NCBI GenBank assembly: GCA_910579495.1
Contig: CAJTVD010000006.1
Coordinates: 18,735-82,734 of the forward strand
DNA from: an uncultured Lachnospiraceae bacterium
GTDB lineage: Bacteria > Bacillota > Clostridia > Lachnospirales > Lachnospiraceae
DNA: 64,000 nucleotides
Direction of reading: 5' to 3'
In this document: piece after piece, positions 34,997 through 41,910 of the stretch
How the letters are laid out: every line of letters begins with the position of its first letter
How positions within the stretch are numbered: the stretch's first letter is position 1
Position numbers and translations under genes: made by a program
The notes under the pieces: model-generated
Seen by the model: the letters and a program-made list of their open reading frames with translations, nothing else
What the model was told of the DNA's origin: nothing
Databases searched by the model: none

Positions 34997-35048
34997 GTAA
35001 CAAAAAAGAGGTAACACAATATACATTGTGTTACCTCTTTTTTGTTAC
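34997..35048. repeat. Perfect 24-bp palindrome holding the right inverted repeat
   Basis: Arms 34997-35020 and 35025-35048 are exact reverse complements around ATAC. The minus-strand reading of 35001-35032 is the partner of 34190-34221 (30/32), and the plus-strand reading of 35013-35044 matches it at 28/32. In the rightward direction the stem is followed by TTTTTTG, so it may end the transcript of the sigma-28 promoter in this orientation. Confidence 0.85.
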
Positions 35049-35154
35049 CCGATAAAATTATTTGTTAAACTTGCCCCATTTGCAGGGGATATGGTATCAT
35101 AAAATAAACATAATTTTGAAAAACTATTCATCAGGGAAATGGAGGAGGAAGGAA

Positions 35155-35778
35155 ATGAAAGTGCTATTATTAAACGGGAGCCCCCATGGGAAGGGATGTA
35201 CCTATACGGCTCTTTGCGAGGTAGAAAAGGTATTGCATCAGGCGGGGATTGAAACCGAAATGATCCATGTGGGCAATAAGGATGTCAGGGGCTGTGTAGC
35301 CTGTGGGGCCTGCAGGGAGAAAGGGAAGTGTGTTTTTGAGGATCTGGTGAACGAAACTGCTCCTAAATTTGCAGCATGTGACGGTATTGTGGTTGGCTCC
35401 CCGGTATATTATGCATCTGCAAACGGAACGCTGGTTTCATTTTTGGACAGATTGTTTTACAGTTCGCCCGGGGATAAGACAATGAAAGTGGGGGCTGCCG
35501 TTGTGTCGGCAAGAAGGGGAGGGTGCTCCGCCACTTTTGATGGGCTCAATAAATATTTTACGATTTCAGGAATGCCGGTGGTGTCGAGCCAGTATTGGAA
35601 CAGCGTCCATGGCAATACCCCGGAAGAAGTTTTAAAGGATGAAGAGGGGCTGCAGACAATGAGGACCCTTGGGCGGAATATGGTATTTTTGCTAAAGAGC
35701 ATAGCCCTTGGAAAGGAACAGTTCGGCCTTCCGGAAAAGGAAAGCCGAATTGGGACGAATTTTATCCGTAATAACTAA
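35155..35778 (+). CDS. Flavodoxin-fold NAD(P)H/FMN-dependent oxidoreductase
   Basis: A 207-residue flavoprotein of the NADPH-dependent FMN reductase/iron-sulfur flavoprotein group: FMN-binding loop NGSPHGKGCTYTAL at the N-terminus, a CVACGACREKGKC cysteine cluster at about 45-57, and GSPVYYASANGTLVSFLDR. The ATG follows GGAGGAGGAAGG. A promoter-like TTGCCC-N18-TATCAT lies near 35079-35108. The fragment of its 3' part reappears at 36325-36372 (see the repeat entry). Its electron donor and target are unknown. Confidence 0.85.
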   Translation: MKVLLLNGSPHGKGCTYTALCEVEKVLHQAGIETEMIHVGNKDVRGCVACGACREKGKCVFEDLVNETAPKFAACDGIVVGSPVYYASANGTLVSFLDRLFYSSPGDKTMKVGAAVVSARRGGCSATFDGLNKYFTISGMPVVSSQYWNSVHGNTPEEVLKDEEGLQTMRTLGRNMVFLLKSIALGKEQFGLPEKESRIGTNFIRNN

Positions 35779-35885
35779 ATAGCATTGTAAAATGTGTGGC
35801 TGTATGCTATGATAAGGTTCAAAAATTCCATGCTTAATTACCCCAAATTACGAAAAAGCGGGAGATATTTGGCAGGCAGGCGGAT

Positions 35886-36251
35886 TTGCTTTTAGAGGGG
35901 GATGGCTACCGTTCGGACAGAAAAATTATACATAAAGCAGCACTTATCAAGATGATCAAAGTACTTTCAGGGGAGAGCCATACAGATCATATAGAGGATT
36001 GGATGGAACAGCAGAAAATAAGGGAGGAGGATGAGATTACTGTGTGCGAATTATTCGACCAATATGTACGGCAGGGAAAGATAGAAGGAAAAATAGAAGG
36101 AAGGGCAGAAGGGATTGAATGGGGGGAGGCGAGGCGGCTTGTGGCGGATATTGAAAGTGCCATGCAGTTTTTTCAGGTCACATTGGAGAAAGCCTGTGAG
36201 GGGCTGGGGGTCACCGTGGGCAAATATGAAGAAGCTAAAAAGCTGGTTTAA
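35886..36251 (+). pseudogene. C-terminal remnant of an Rpn/PD-(D/E)XK-type transposase
   Basis: 121 codons that correspond only to the end of the Rpn recombination-promoting nuclease family: KAALIKMIKVLSGES, then the characteristic Glu/Gly/Lys tandem (GKIEGKIEGRAEGIEWGEARRLV) and a final coiled helix. The nuclease domain that should precede it (about 200 residues) is absent and no in-frame upstream part is visible, so it is a truncated relic. It ends inside the first 68-bp direct repeat. Confidence 0.7.
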
Positions 36252-36301
36252 GGCCATTGGCCAGGTTTATAAGTGCTTGGAAGGGAGCAGTTAGGAGAAA
36301 T
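36234..36301 (+). repeat. 68-bp direct repeat, copy 1
   Basis: Begins gctaaaaagctggtttaagg and matches 36766-36833 at 66 of 68 bases, offset 532 bp. Here it overlaps the end of the transposase relic but is then interrupted, so the terminator half found in copy 2 is missing. Confidence 0.85.
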
Positions 36302-36324
36302 GAGGGTTATAAAATCAAAAATGT

Positions 36325-36372
36325 GGACCCTCGGGCGGAATATGGTATTTTAGCTAAATAGCATTGTTAAAT
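36325..36372 (+). pseudogene. Ghost of a second flavoprotein gene end
   Basis: GGACCCTCGGGCGGAATATG and the following bases repeat the flavoprotein coding stretch at about 35668-35695, then jump to a copy of the sequence just after its stop codon (35773-35795, CTAAATAGCATTGT). It is a deleted duplicate and shows that the 35.7-36.8 kb patch arose by duplication. Confidence 0.6.
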
Positions 36373-36435
36373 GCAATGAGGCATTTGCCGGGCGGGAATG
36401 CCAGATAAGGATAAGTCTTTGTTTCGAAATGTATC

Positions 36436-36560
36436 TTGCAATTAAAATCTGCATATGCTATAATGCCAGCAGGCAAAGAAATGTGGAGAATTCCATGTAG
36501 GCAAAGAACGAATCCCCCGACCGTAATGGCGTACAGTCGGGGGATTCTTCTTTTCTTTTT
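36436..36560 (+). ncRNA. Predicted antitoxin RNA of a type I toxin-antitoxin locus
   Basis: TTGCAA (36436-36441), 17 bp and TATAAT (36459-36464) give a strong promoter; the RNA would start near 36471 and end at a 12-bp hairpin GAATCCCCCGAC/GTCGGGGGATTC (36510-36547) followed by a T-rich tail, about 90 nt. It converges on the toxin gene at 36584-36682 and overlaps its 3' untranslated region. TCCATGTA at 36492-36499 recurs at 36678-36685 and so is complementary to the toxin start region, as in Fst/RNAII systems. Confidence 0.65.
36510..36547. terminator. Shared hairpin terminator of toxin and antitoxin transcripts
   Basis: A 12-bp perfect stem with a 14-base loop that can pair further (GTA/TAC). 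The T-rich tail TTCTTTTCTTTTT is on the plus strand, so it best terminates the antitoxin RNA; the toxin message may end here less efficiently. Confidence 0.7.
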
Positions 36561-36583
36561 ATAGTGGCAAAGCATCCACTAGG

Positions 36584-36682
36584 CTATTTGTTGCCTTTGT
36601 CGTGCTTGTCTAGCCATTTGCTGATGAGGTGGCAAACCACACCTGCTGCGACAGTCACAAGAAATGTGAAGAATAACTCCAT
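36584..36682 (-). CDS. Fst-like small membrane toxin (32 residues)
   Basis: A 32-codon gene reading MELFFTFLVTVAAGVVCHLI followed by SKWLDKHDKGNK: one membrane helix at about 4-21 and a short charged tail with WLDK, the pattern of Fst/Ldr-type toxins. AGGAGG lies seven bases before the ATG. Its promoter, TTGCCC (36752-36757), 17 bp, TATAAT (36729-36734) on the minus strand, gives a leader of about 40 nt. A convergent small RNA gene lies at 36436-36560. Such toxins insert in the membrane when the antisense RNA is lost. Confidence 0.75.
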   Translation of the reverse strand: MELFFTFLVTVAAGVVCHLISKWLDKHDKGNK

Positions 36683-36728
36683 GTAAACACCTCCTCCCGT
36701 TGCCGGGTGTAGGTTGGACAACATAAGC

Positions 36729-36757
36729 ATTATAACATATCAATAGGTGATGGGCAA
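36729..36757 (-). promoter_or_regulatory. Promoter of the small toxin gene
   Basis: On the minus strand TTGCCC and TATAAT at exact 17-bp spacing, about 47 bp before the toxin start codon. Confidence 0.65.
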
Positions 36758-36765
36758 ATATAGGG

Positions 36766-36833
36766 GCTAAAAAGCTGGTTTAAGGCCATTGGCCAGGTTT
36801 ATAAGAGCTTGGAAGGAAGCAGTTAGGAGAAAT
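36766..36833 (+). repeat. 68-bp direct repeat, copy 2
   Basis: Copy of 36234-36301 with two mismatches. It continues into TTCTCCTAACTGCTT, which completes a hairpin, so this end is the original downstream flank of the transposase unit. Confidence 0.85.
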
Positions 36834-36853
36834 TCTCCTAACTGCTTTTCTTT
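36817..36853 (+). terminator. Terminator of the transposase unit
   Basis: AAGCAGTTAGGAGAA and TTCTCCTAACTGCTT form a near-perfect stem, followed by TTTTCTTT. The left arm also exists in direct repeat copy 1, but without its partner. Confidence 0.7.
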
Positions 36854-36884
36854 AGAGAAAACTTAGAGACTTCCCTGCTATGAT
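36852..36884 (+). promoter_or_regulatory. Promoter with paired TTAGAGA boxes (first copy)
   Basis: TTAGAGA at 36852-36858 and 36863-36869 (11 bp apart) and TATGAT at 36879-36884. There is no normal -35. The same design recurs at 37481-37513, so both genes probably answer to one activator, most likely an OmpR-type response regulator. Confidence 0.6.
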
Positions 36885-36915
36885 AGTCCAAAATCAGTTA
36901 GGAGGAATGAGGATT

Positions 36916-37470
36916 ATGAAAATCAAAGCTGTGGTTATTCTATGCGCCATCTCTCTTTTGGCGGTGGCAGGCTGTGGGGAGAAAACGGGACAGCCTGTGG
37001 TGGCGGTGGATGTGGAAAAAACAGATCTGGGAAAAGGCCAGCCGCCGGAAGGGGAAATTGCGCCGGAGGGAGAAAACATGGATAACCCGGGCAGTAAAGA
37101 GGTGCCAGGGGATGGGAATACCGCAAGGGACAATGCGGAAAAATTAGAGGGAAGTGTTAAGAGCATAGGAGATGCCAGTATTGTAGTCAGTAGGAGTTTT
37201 ACAGAAGAGAAAGAAGGGGTTTTATTGATGTATGCGCCAGCGGAAGGCAGTGGGGAAGAAGTTTTGGTTACTGTGAACTTTTCTGAAGACACCAGATACA
37301 TGCTGCATACAGTAAAGAACGGCGGCGTTAACGGAGACTCGGATGTTACGGAAACAGAAGCGTCTTTTGCTGATATTGAGGAGGGATCAAGCCTTTCGTT
37401 GGAGGGATATTTTGTAACCCCGGATAAAGAATATATGGCTGACAGTGTAATAATATATAAATTTATATAA
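36916..37470 (+). CDS. Small lipoprotein of unknown function
   Basis: A 184-residue lipoprotein with signal peptide ending LLAVAGC and a Gly/Glu/Pro-rich linker (about 25-70). The mature domain (GSVKSIGDASIVVSRSF...VTVNFSEDTRYML...SLSLEGYFVT) has short beta strands and looks like a small OB or DUF-type surface domain. ATG 36916 is 10 bases after AGGAGG; an ATG three codons earlier is too close to it. It shares its promoter design with the solute-binding lipoprotein downstream, so the two are likely co-regulated. Confidence 0.75.
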   Translation: MKIKAVVILCAISLLAVAGCGEKTGQPVVAVDVEKTDLGKGQPPEGEIAPEGENMDNPGSKEVPGDGNTARDNAEKLEGSVKSIGDASIVVSRSFTEEKEGVLLMYAPAEGSGEEVLVTVNFSEDTRYMLHTVKNGGVNGDSDVTETEASFADIEEGSSLSLEGYFVTPDKEYMADSVIIYKFI

Positions 37471-37480
37471 AATATTTGTT

Positions 37481-37513
37481 TTAGAGAAAACTTAGAGATT
37501 CCCCTGCTATGAT
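37481..37513 (+). promoter_or_regulatory. Promoter with paired TTAGAGA boxes (second copy)
   Basis: TTAGAGA at 37481-37487 and 37492-37498, then TATGAT at 37508-37513; distances to the -10 equal those of the copy at 36852. It starts the lipoprotein-ABC operon. Confidence 0.6.
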
Positions 37514-37615
37514 CAGGATAGTGAGGCAAAACAATTTGCCGATGCCTGTGAATGGCAGATTCTGCCGGGCCGGGAGGGTTTCCGGAGGACGGGAAAGGAA
37601 AAGGAGGAGAAGGGT

Positions 37616-40015
37616 ATGAAGAAAAAGTTTATTGCACTTTTGTGCGCTGTATCATTGGTGGCGCTGTCCCTTGCAGGATGCGGGACTGGCAGTAAAGATA
37701 CAGGCACGCAGGAGGGGCAGGCAAATGAGGGGGAGGGCGTTTCCGGCGGGGAGGATGGAAAACAGGATGATGGTAAGAAAGAGGGATCAGACAGCCAGGA
37801 TGGGACAGGGGAAAATACTGCCATGGGCAGGTATGTGGAAAGTACCATGGATATGTCAGAATACTGCTTAAGTTCTTTTAGGATCACCAGGCTGCAGGAT
37901 GGGACGCTTGTGATACCTGACCGCTATAATGGCAAGGTTATATCCAGGGATAATGGCACTACCTGGGAAATGGAGGAAATGGACTGGCTTACGGAAATCG
38001 TAAAGGAAAAAAAGTCTTATGTTACTTCCATATCCTGTGGGGCAGACGGTACCTTTGGGATTATTTATGAAGATGGCAGCAAGGAGGAGGAAGGGGAAGG
38101 AAATGGGAATATTAATACAGAAGGACTTTTGGTAAAGCCGGACGGTACTAAAATTCCCTTCCAGGTACCCATCGTGGAGGAAGATTCCTGGATCAGCAGT
38201 GTATGGTTTTCAGGTTCAGGAAGAGTTTTTGTCACTACATTGGGCAGAAATATCTATGAGATCAAAGAGGATGGCAGCAGCGAGAAGTTCCTTACGGTTA
38301 ACGGAAGGCCCCAGCACCTGGAGTTTGTTGGGAATGTGATGGTGATAGACGGGGAACACATGGATGAAATGCTGCTGTATGATATAGAAAAGAAAGAATA
38401 TGTGGCAGATGAGGTATTAGTAGATTTTGTAAATGAAAATTATAAAAACAGGAACTACAGCACCGTTGACTGCTATACCATGTTCTTTTTCCCGGGAGAA
38501 GAGAATGTGCTCTATCTTGCAGGGGATAAGGGGCTGCACCGCCATGTGATCGGAGGGGGAGCCATGGAACAGGTGATAGACGCAAACCTGTCCATTTTTG
38601 GCAATCCGGCTTACATTTTTTTCGGCATGGCTGCGCTTGCGGATAATGAATTCCTGGCACTGCTCACCGGGCAACAGTTGGTGCGCTTTACTTACAACCC
38701 GGATATTCCCACAGTGCCTAATGAGCGGCTGAAACTTTACAGCTTAGAGGACAGCGATACTATACGCCAGGCAGTTACGCTCTTCCAGTCAAATAATCCT
38801 GGGATATATGTGGAATATGAGGTTGGCATGGGAGAGGAAAGCTCTGTTACCAGGGAGGATGCACTGAAAAAGTTGAATACCCAGATTATGGCAGGGCAGG
38901 GGCCGGATGTACTGGTCCTGGACGGTATGCCTGCCGGTTCCTATATTGACAAAGGGATGTTATTGGATTTGACAGAGTGCATCAATGAAATGGATGCAGA
39001 GAGTAAACCCTTTGACAATATTATAGAAGCCTTCCGGAAGGACGGGAAAGTTTACATGCTGCCCTGTGAAATCATGCTTCCCCTGATAAGCGGGAAAGAA
39101 GGGGATCTCTCCGGCGTGGAAGATTTGGAAAGCCTGGCGGAGCTGGTGGAGCGGCTCAGGAAGGAAAATCCCGGAAGTGATATTCTCCAAATCTGTTCGG
39201 AAAAGGGGATCATGCGCCTGTTTGCCATGGTATCAGCCCCGGAATGGAAAACGGAGACAGGAGGGATCAATAAGGAAAGGATCAGTGATTTCCTGCAGCA
39301 GACGAAAAGGATTTATGACGCCCAGATGGACGGCCTGGAAGAGGAATTTATCGACGGTTACAGGAAAAGAAGTGAAAATATCATGGAATATTACGGCGTG
39401 GAGCTGGAAGATTCCGATTTCCTTGGCAGTATAGGATGGTATGCCATTATCGGGGAGGGCATTCCGGTCCAGTGCGGCTCGGCCTCTTACAGAACCCAGA
39501 TTACGGAATTGTTTTCCATCAATAAAGTAAAGGGATTTGAAGACCATGCGTTTAAGCCGTTAAACGGCCATAGCAAAGATGTATTTGTGCCCAAAACACT
39601 GGTAGGCATCAATGCTGCCTCCACGCAGATGGATGCGGCAAAGGAAATGATTAAAACGCTGTTCGGAAAGAGTAACCAGTCTTCCCTGTTTAAAGGGTTT
39701 ACAGTAACACAGGGCGGCCTTGAGGCGCTCTTTACCATAGATGAGAAATACTTAAGCGCAGAAGGGATTTATAGCTATATGAGCACAGGCAGCCCGGAGG
39801 GTGATTTTATTTCTTTTGATATCTACTGGTTCAGCGACGGGCAGAAGGAGATGACGGAAAAATGGCTGAAACAGGTCAGGGTACCTTATGTGCCAGACCA
39901 GGTACTGGAGGAAGCGGTTTATAATGAAGGCACCAGCTATATCCAGGGAAAGCAGAGCCTGGAGGAGGCAGTGGATGCCATAGAACAGAGAGTTTCTATT
40001 TACATGTCTGAATAA
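37616..40015 (+). CDS. Lipoprotein: beta-propeller-like domain fused to ABC solute-binding domain
   Basis: A 799-residue lipoprotein: signal peptide ending LSLAGC, a Gly/Glu-rich linker to about 65, then about 300 residues of repeated short beta blocks (ISRDNGTTWEME, SISCGADGTFGIIYEDGSKEE, VWFSGSGRVFVTTLGRNIYEI) like BNR/YCF48-type propeller repeats, and from about 365 a family-1 solute-binding domain (LKLYSLEDSDTIRQAVTLFQSNN, GQGPDVLVLDGMPAGSYIDKGMLLDLT). AAGGAGGA precedes the ATG. With the two permeases downstream it forms an importer; the extra domain may bind a polymer or sensor partner on the cell surface. Confidence 0.82.
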   Translation: MKKKFIALLCAVSLVALSLAGCGTGSKDTGTQEGQANEGEGVSGGEDGKQDDGKKEGSDSQDGTGENTAMGRYVESTMDMSEYCLSSFRITRLQDGTLVIPDRYNGKVISRDNGTTWEMEEMDWLTEIVKEKKSYVTSISCGADGTFGIIYEDGSKEEEGEGNGNINTEGLLVKPDGTKIPFQVPIVEEDSWISSVWFSGSGRVFVTTLGRNIYEIKEDGSSEKFLTVNGRPQHLEFVGNVMVIDGEHMDEMLLYDIEKKEYVADEVLVDFVNENYKNRNYSTVDCYTMFFFPGEENVLYLAGDKGLHRHVIGGGAMEQVIDANLSIFGNPAYIFFGMAALADNEFLALLTGQQLVRFTYNPDIPTVPNERLKLYSLEDSDTIRQAVTLFQSNNPGIYVEYEVGMGEESSVTREDALKKLNTQIMAGQGPDVLVLDGMPAGSYIDKGMLLDLTECINEMDAESKPFDNIIEAFRKDGKVYMLPCEIMLPLISGKEGDLSGVEDLESLAELVERLRKENPGSDILQICSEKGIMRLFAMVSAPEWKTETGGINKERISDFLQQTKRIYDAQMDGLEEEFIDGYRKRSENIMEYYGVELEDSDFLGSIGWYAIIGEGIPVQCGSASYRTQITELFSINKVKGFEDHAFKPLNGHSKDVFVPKTLVGINAASTQMDAAKEMIKTLFGKSNQSSLFKGFTVTQGGLEALFTIDEKYLSAEGIYSYMSTGSPEGDFISFDIYWFSDGQKEMTEKWLKQVRVPYVPDQVLEEAVYNEGTSYIQGKQSLEEAVDAIEQRVSIYMSE

Positions 40016-40134
40016 ACATGCAGGAAGGCAGCCAGGCTGCCCAGAGCATTTGCGGACGCAAGATTTTTGCGGCCGTAAATGGCTCTGCGGTAAAGGAACC
40101 GTGAAGGCAGTTATGGCAGAGTGGAATAGGAGGC

Positions 40135-41004
40135 ATGGGTTTGAAGAAGAGAAAAGACAGAAGGGCATTTTTTATATTTATGGCACCCAGCCTGGCAGGC
40201 GTGGCCCTGTTTGTGCTTGCCCCTTTTATGGACGTGTTTAAAAGGTCTTTCACAACGGCAGTCACGGGAAAATATACGGGCGTGGATAATTACAAAACGA
40301 TATTTCAAAACCAGGCGTTTTTGGTAGCCCTTTCCAATACCATCCGTTTTACCCTTGTGTGTATTCCCCTTCTGGTACTGATAGGGTTTCTGGTTGCCTT
40401 CCCTTTGGGCAGGCTAAAGAATGCCGGGCTGGTCAAATCTGTTTATCTGTTTCCTTTGGCTATGCCTACGGCAACCATTGTCATGGTCTGGAAAATGTTT
40501 TTTTACAAACAGGGGTTTTTAAACCTGTTTCTTTCCAAAATCGGGGAGTGGACATGTGCCTGGGGGGAGATACATAATGATTATCTGGGGACAGAAGCTG
40601 CCTTTTGGGTTTTGGTGTTTAGTTATATCTGGAAAAATACCGGCTATACGGTGGTTCTCTGGCTTGCGGGTATATTAAGTATCCCGGAAGAACTGATAGA
40701 GGCGTCAAAGGTGGATGGGGCAGGGGGGCTTAGGCGGGTCATTTACATCATCCTCCCCAACTTAAAGGGAACCCTTTACACCATTGTGATCCTGTCTTTT
40801 TTAAATTCATTTAAGATTTACAGGGAGGCTTATCTGGTGGCGGGGGCATATCCCCATAAGAGCATTTACCTGCTGCAGCATACTTTCAATAATTGGTTTG
40901 TGAATCTGGAATTTGATAAAATGGCGGCAGCAGCGGTATGCACAGGGGGCTTTTTGTTTGCTGTGATTCTGGGGCTGCAGAAGGTGTGGGATAAAGAAGT
41001 TTAA
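40135..41004 (+). CDS. ABC sugar permease, MalF type
   Basis: A 289-residue permease with six membrane segments and the EAA loop EELIEASKVDGAGGLRRVIYIILP. AGGAGG lies four bases before the ATG. It forms the channel with the next gene, and there is again no ATPase gene in the operon. Confidence 0.9.
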   Translation: MGLKKRKDRRAFFIFMAPSLAGVALFVLAPFMDVFKRSFTTAVTGKYTGVDNYKTIFQNQAFLVALSNTIRFTLVCIPLLVLIGFLVAFPLGRLKNAGLVKSVYLFPLAMPTATIVMVWKMFFYKQGFLNLFLSKIGEWTCAWGEIHNDYLGTEAAFWVLVFSYIWKNTGYTVVLWLAGILSIPEELIEASKVDGAGGLRRVIYIILPNLKGTLYTIVILSFLNSFKIYREAYLVAGAYPHKSIYLLQHTFNNWFVNLEFDKMAAAAVCTGGFLFAVILGLQKVWDKEV

Positions 41005-41008
41005 AGAA

Positions 41009-41884
41009 ATGGGAAAATTTATGAAGTCCGGATTGTTAACAGGTATTCAAAAAACATTGGTCATAACTGCATTGATACTCCCGGGGATATTTGTGGCGCT
41101 TCCGGTAATGGTTTTAATTACCGGGTCTGTGATGGACAGATATGAGCTGAAAGATTATCTGGGCCCGGTTTTTATGGAGGGGACAGAATTTATCAGATGG
41201 AAACTGGTGCCGGATTTTCCCTCCTTTGATAATTATGGAAAGCTGCTGTTCCTAACGCCCCAGTTTTTTGTGCTGTTTTGGAACTCCATGAAAATGGTGT
41301 CATGCATTCTGGCAGGCCAGCTTCTTGTGGGTGTCCCGGCTGCTTGGGCCTTTGCGGTGTACAAAGTACGGGCAGGAAAACTGCTGTTTGCGCTGTATGT
41401 GGTACTGATGCTTTTGCCTTTCCAGGTGACCATGCTTTCCAGCTACCTGGTACTTAACAGGCTGTCACTGCTGAATACCCAGCAGGCGGTGGTCCTGCCC
41501 GCCATATTTTCTACGTTCCCGATTTTTTTAACCTATGGGGGCTTCCGGTGCATTCCGGGGCAGCTCTTTGAGGCGGCAAGGGTGGACGGCGCGGCAGAGA
41601 TTACGGTCTTTTTCCGCATGGGGCTTCCCCTGGGGAAAAGCGGCATCTTGTCTGCCATGGTGCTGGGATTTTTGGAATACTGGAATATGATGGAACAGCC
41701 TATGGCCTTTTTGGACGACAAAGCGCTTTGGCCGTTATCTTTGTACCTGCCGGAGATTACCTGGGTACAGGCAGGCTATGCTTTCTGCGCCTCGCTGATT
41801 ACTCTGATACCCGCAGCTTTTGTATTTGTCATGGGGCAGGATTACCTGGAGCAGGGAATCATTTATTCCGGCCTGAAAGAATAA
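41009..41884 (+). CDS. ABC sugar permease, MalG type
   Basis: A 291-residue permease with six membrane segments and the EAA loop QLFEAARVDGAAEITVFFRMGLPLGKSG. It starts four bases after the previous stop, so translation is coupled. The substrate is unknown; no catabolic enzyme is encoded beside it. Confidence 0.9.
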   Translation: MGKFMKSGLLTGIQKTLVITALILPGIFVALPVMVLITGSVMDRYELKDYLGPVFMEGTEFIRWKLVPDFPSFDNYGKLLFLTPQFFVLFWNSMKMVSCILAGQLLVGVPAAWAFAVYKVRAGKLLFALYVVLMLLPFQVTMLSSYLVLNRLSLLNTQQAVVLPAIFSTFPIFLTYGGFRCIPGQLFEAARVDGAAEITVFFRMGLPLGKSGILSAMVLGFLEYWNMMEQPMAFLDDKALWPLSLYLPEITWVQAGYAFCASLITLIPAAFVFVMGQDYLEQGIIYSGLKE

Positions 41885-41910
41885 TGGAAAAAGAATAGGG
41901 GTTGAATGGA

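Larger units (their letters stand above)
34190..35048. other. Invertible DNA element carrying recombinase and sigma-28 promoter
   Basis: An approximately 0.85-kb segment bounded by inverted 32-bp repeats. It holds a FimB/FimE-sized tyrosine recombinase gene and a perfect sigma-28 promoter that points to the right-hand repeat. As sequenced, the promoter faces away from csrA and flagellin; after inversion it would lie about 87 nt before csrA. I regard it as a phase-variation switch for the flagellin operon. All parts are visible in the sequence; the switching itself is inference. Confidence 0.8.
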
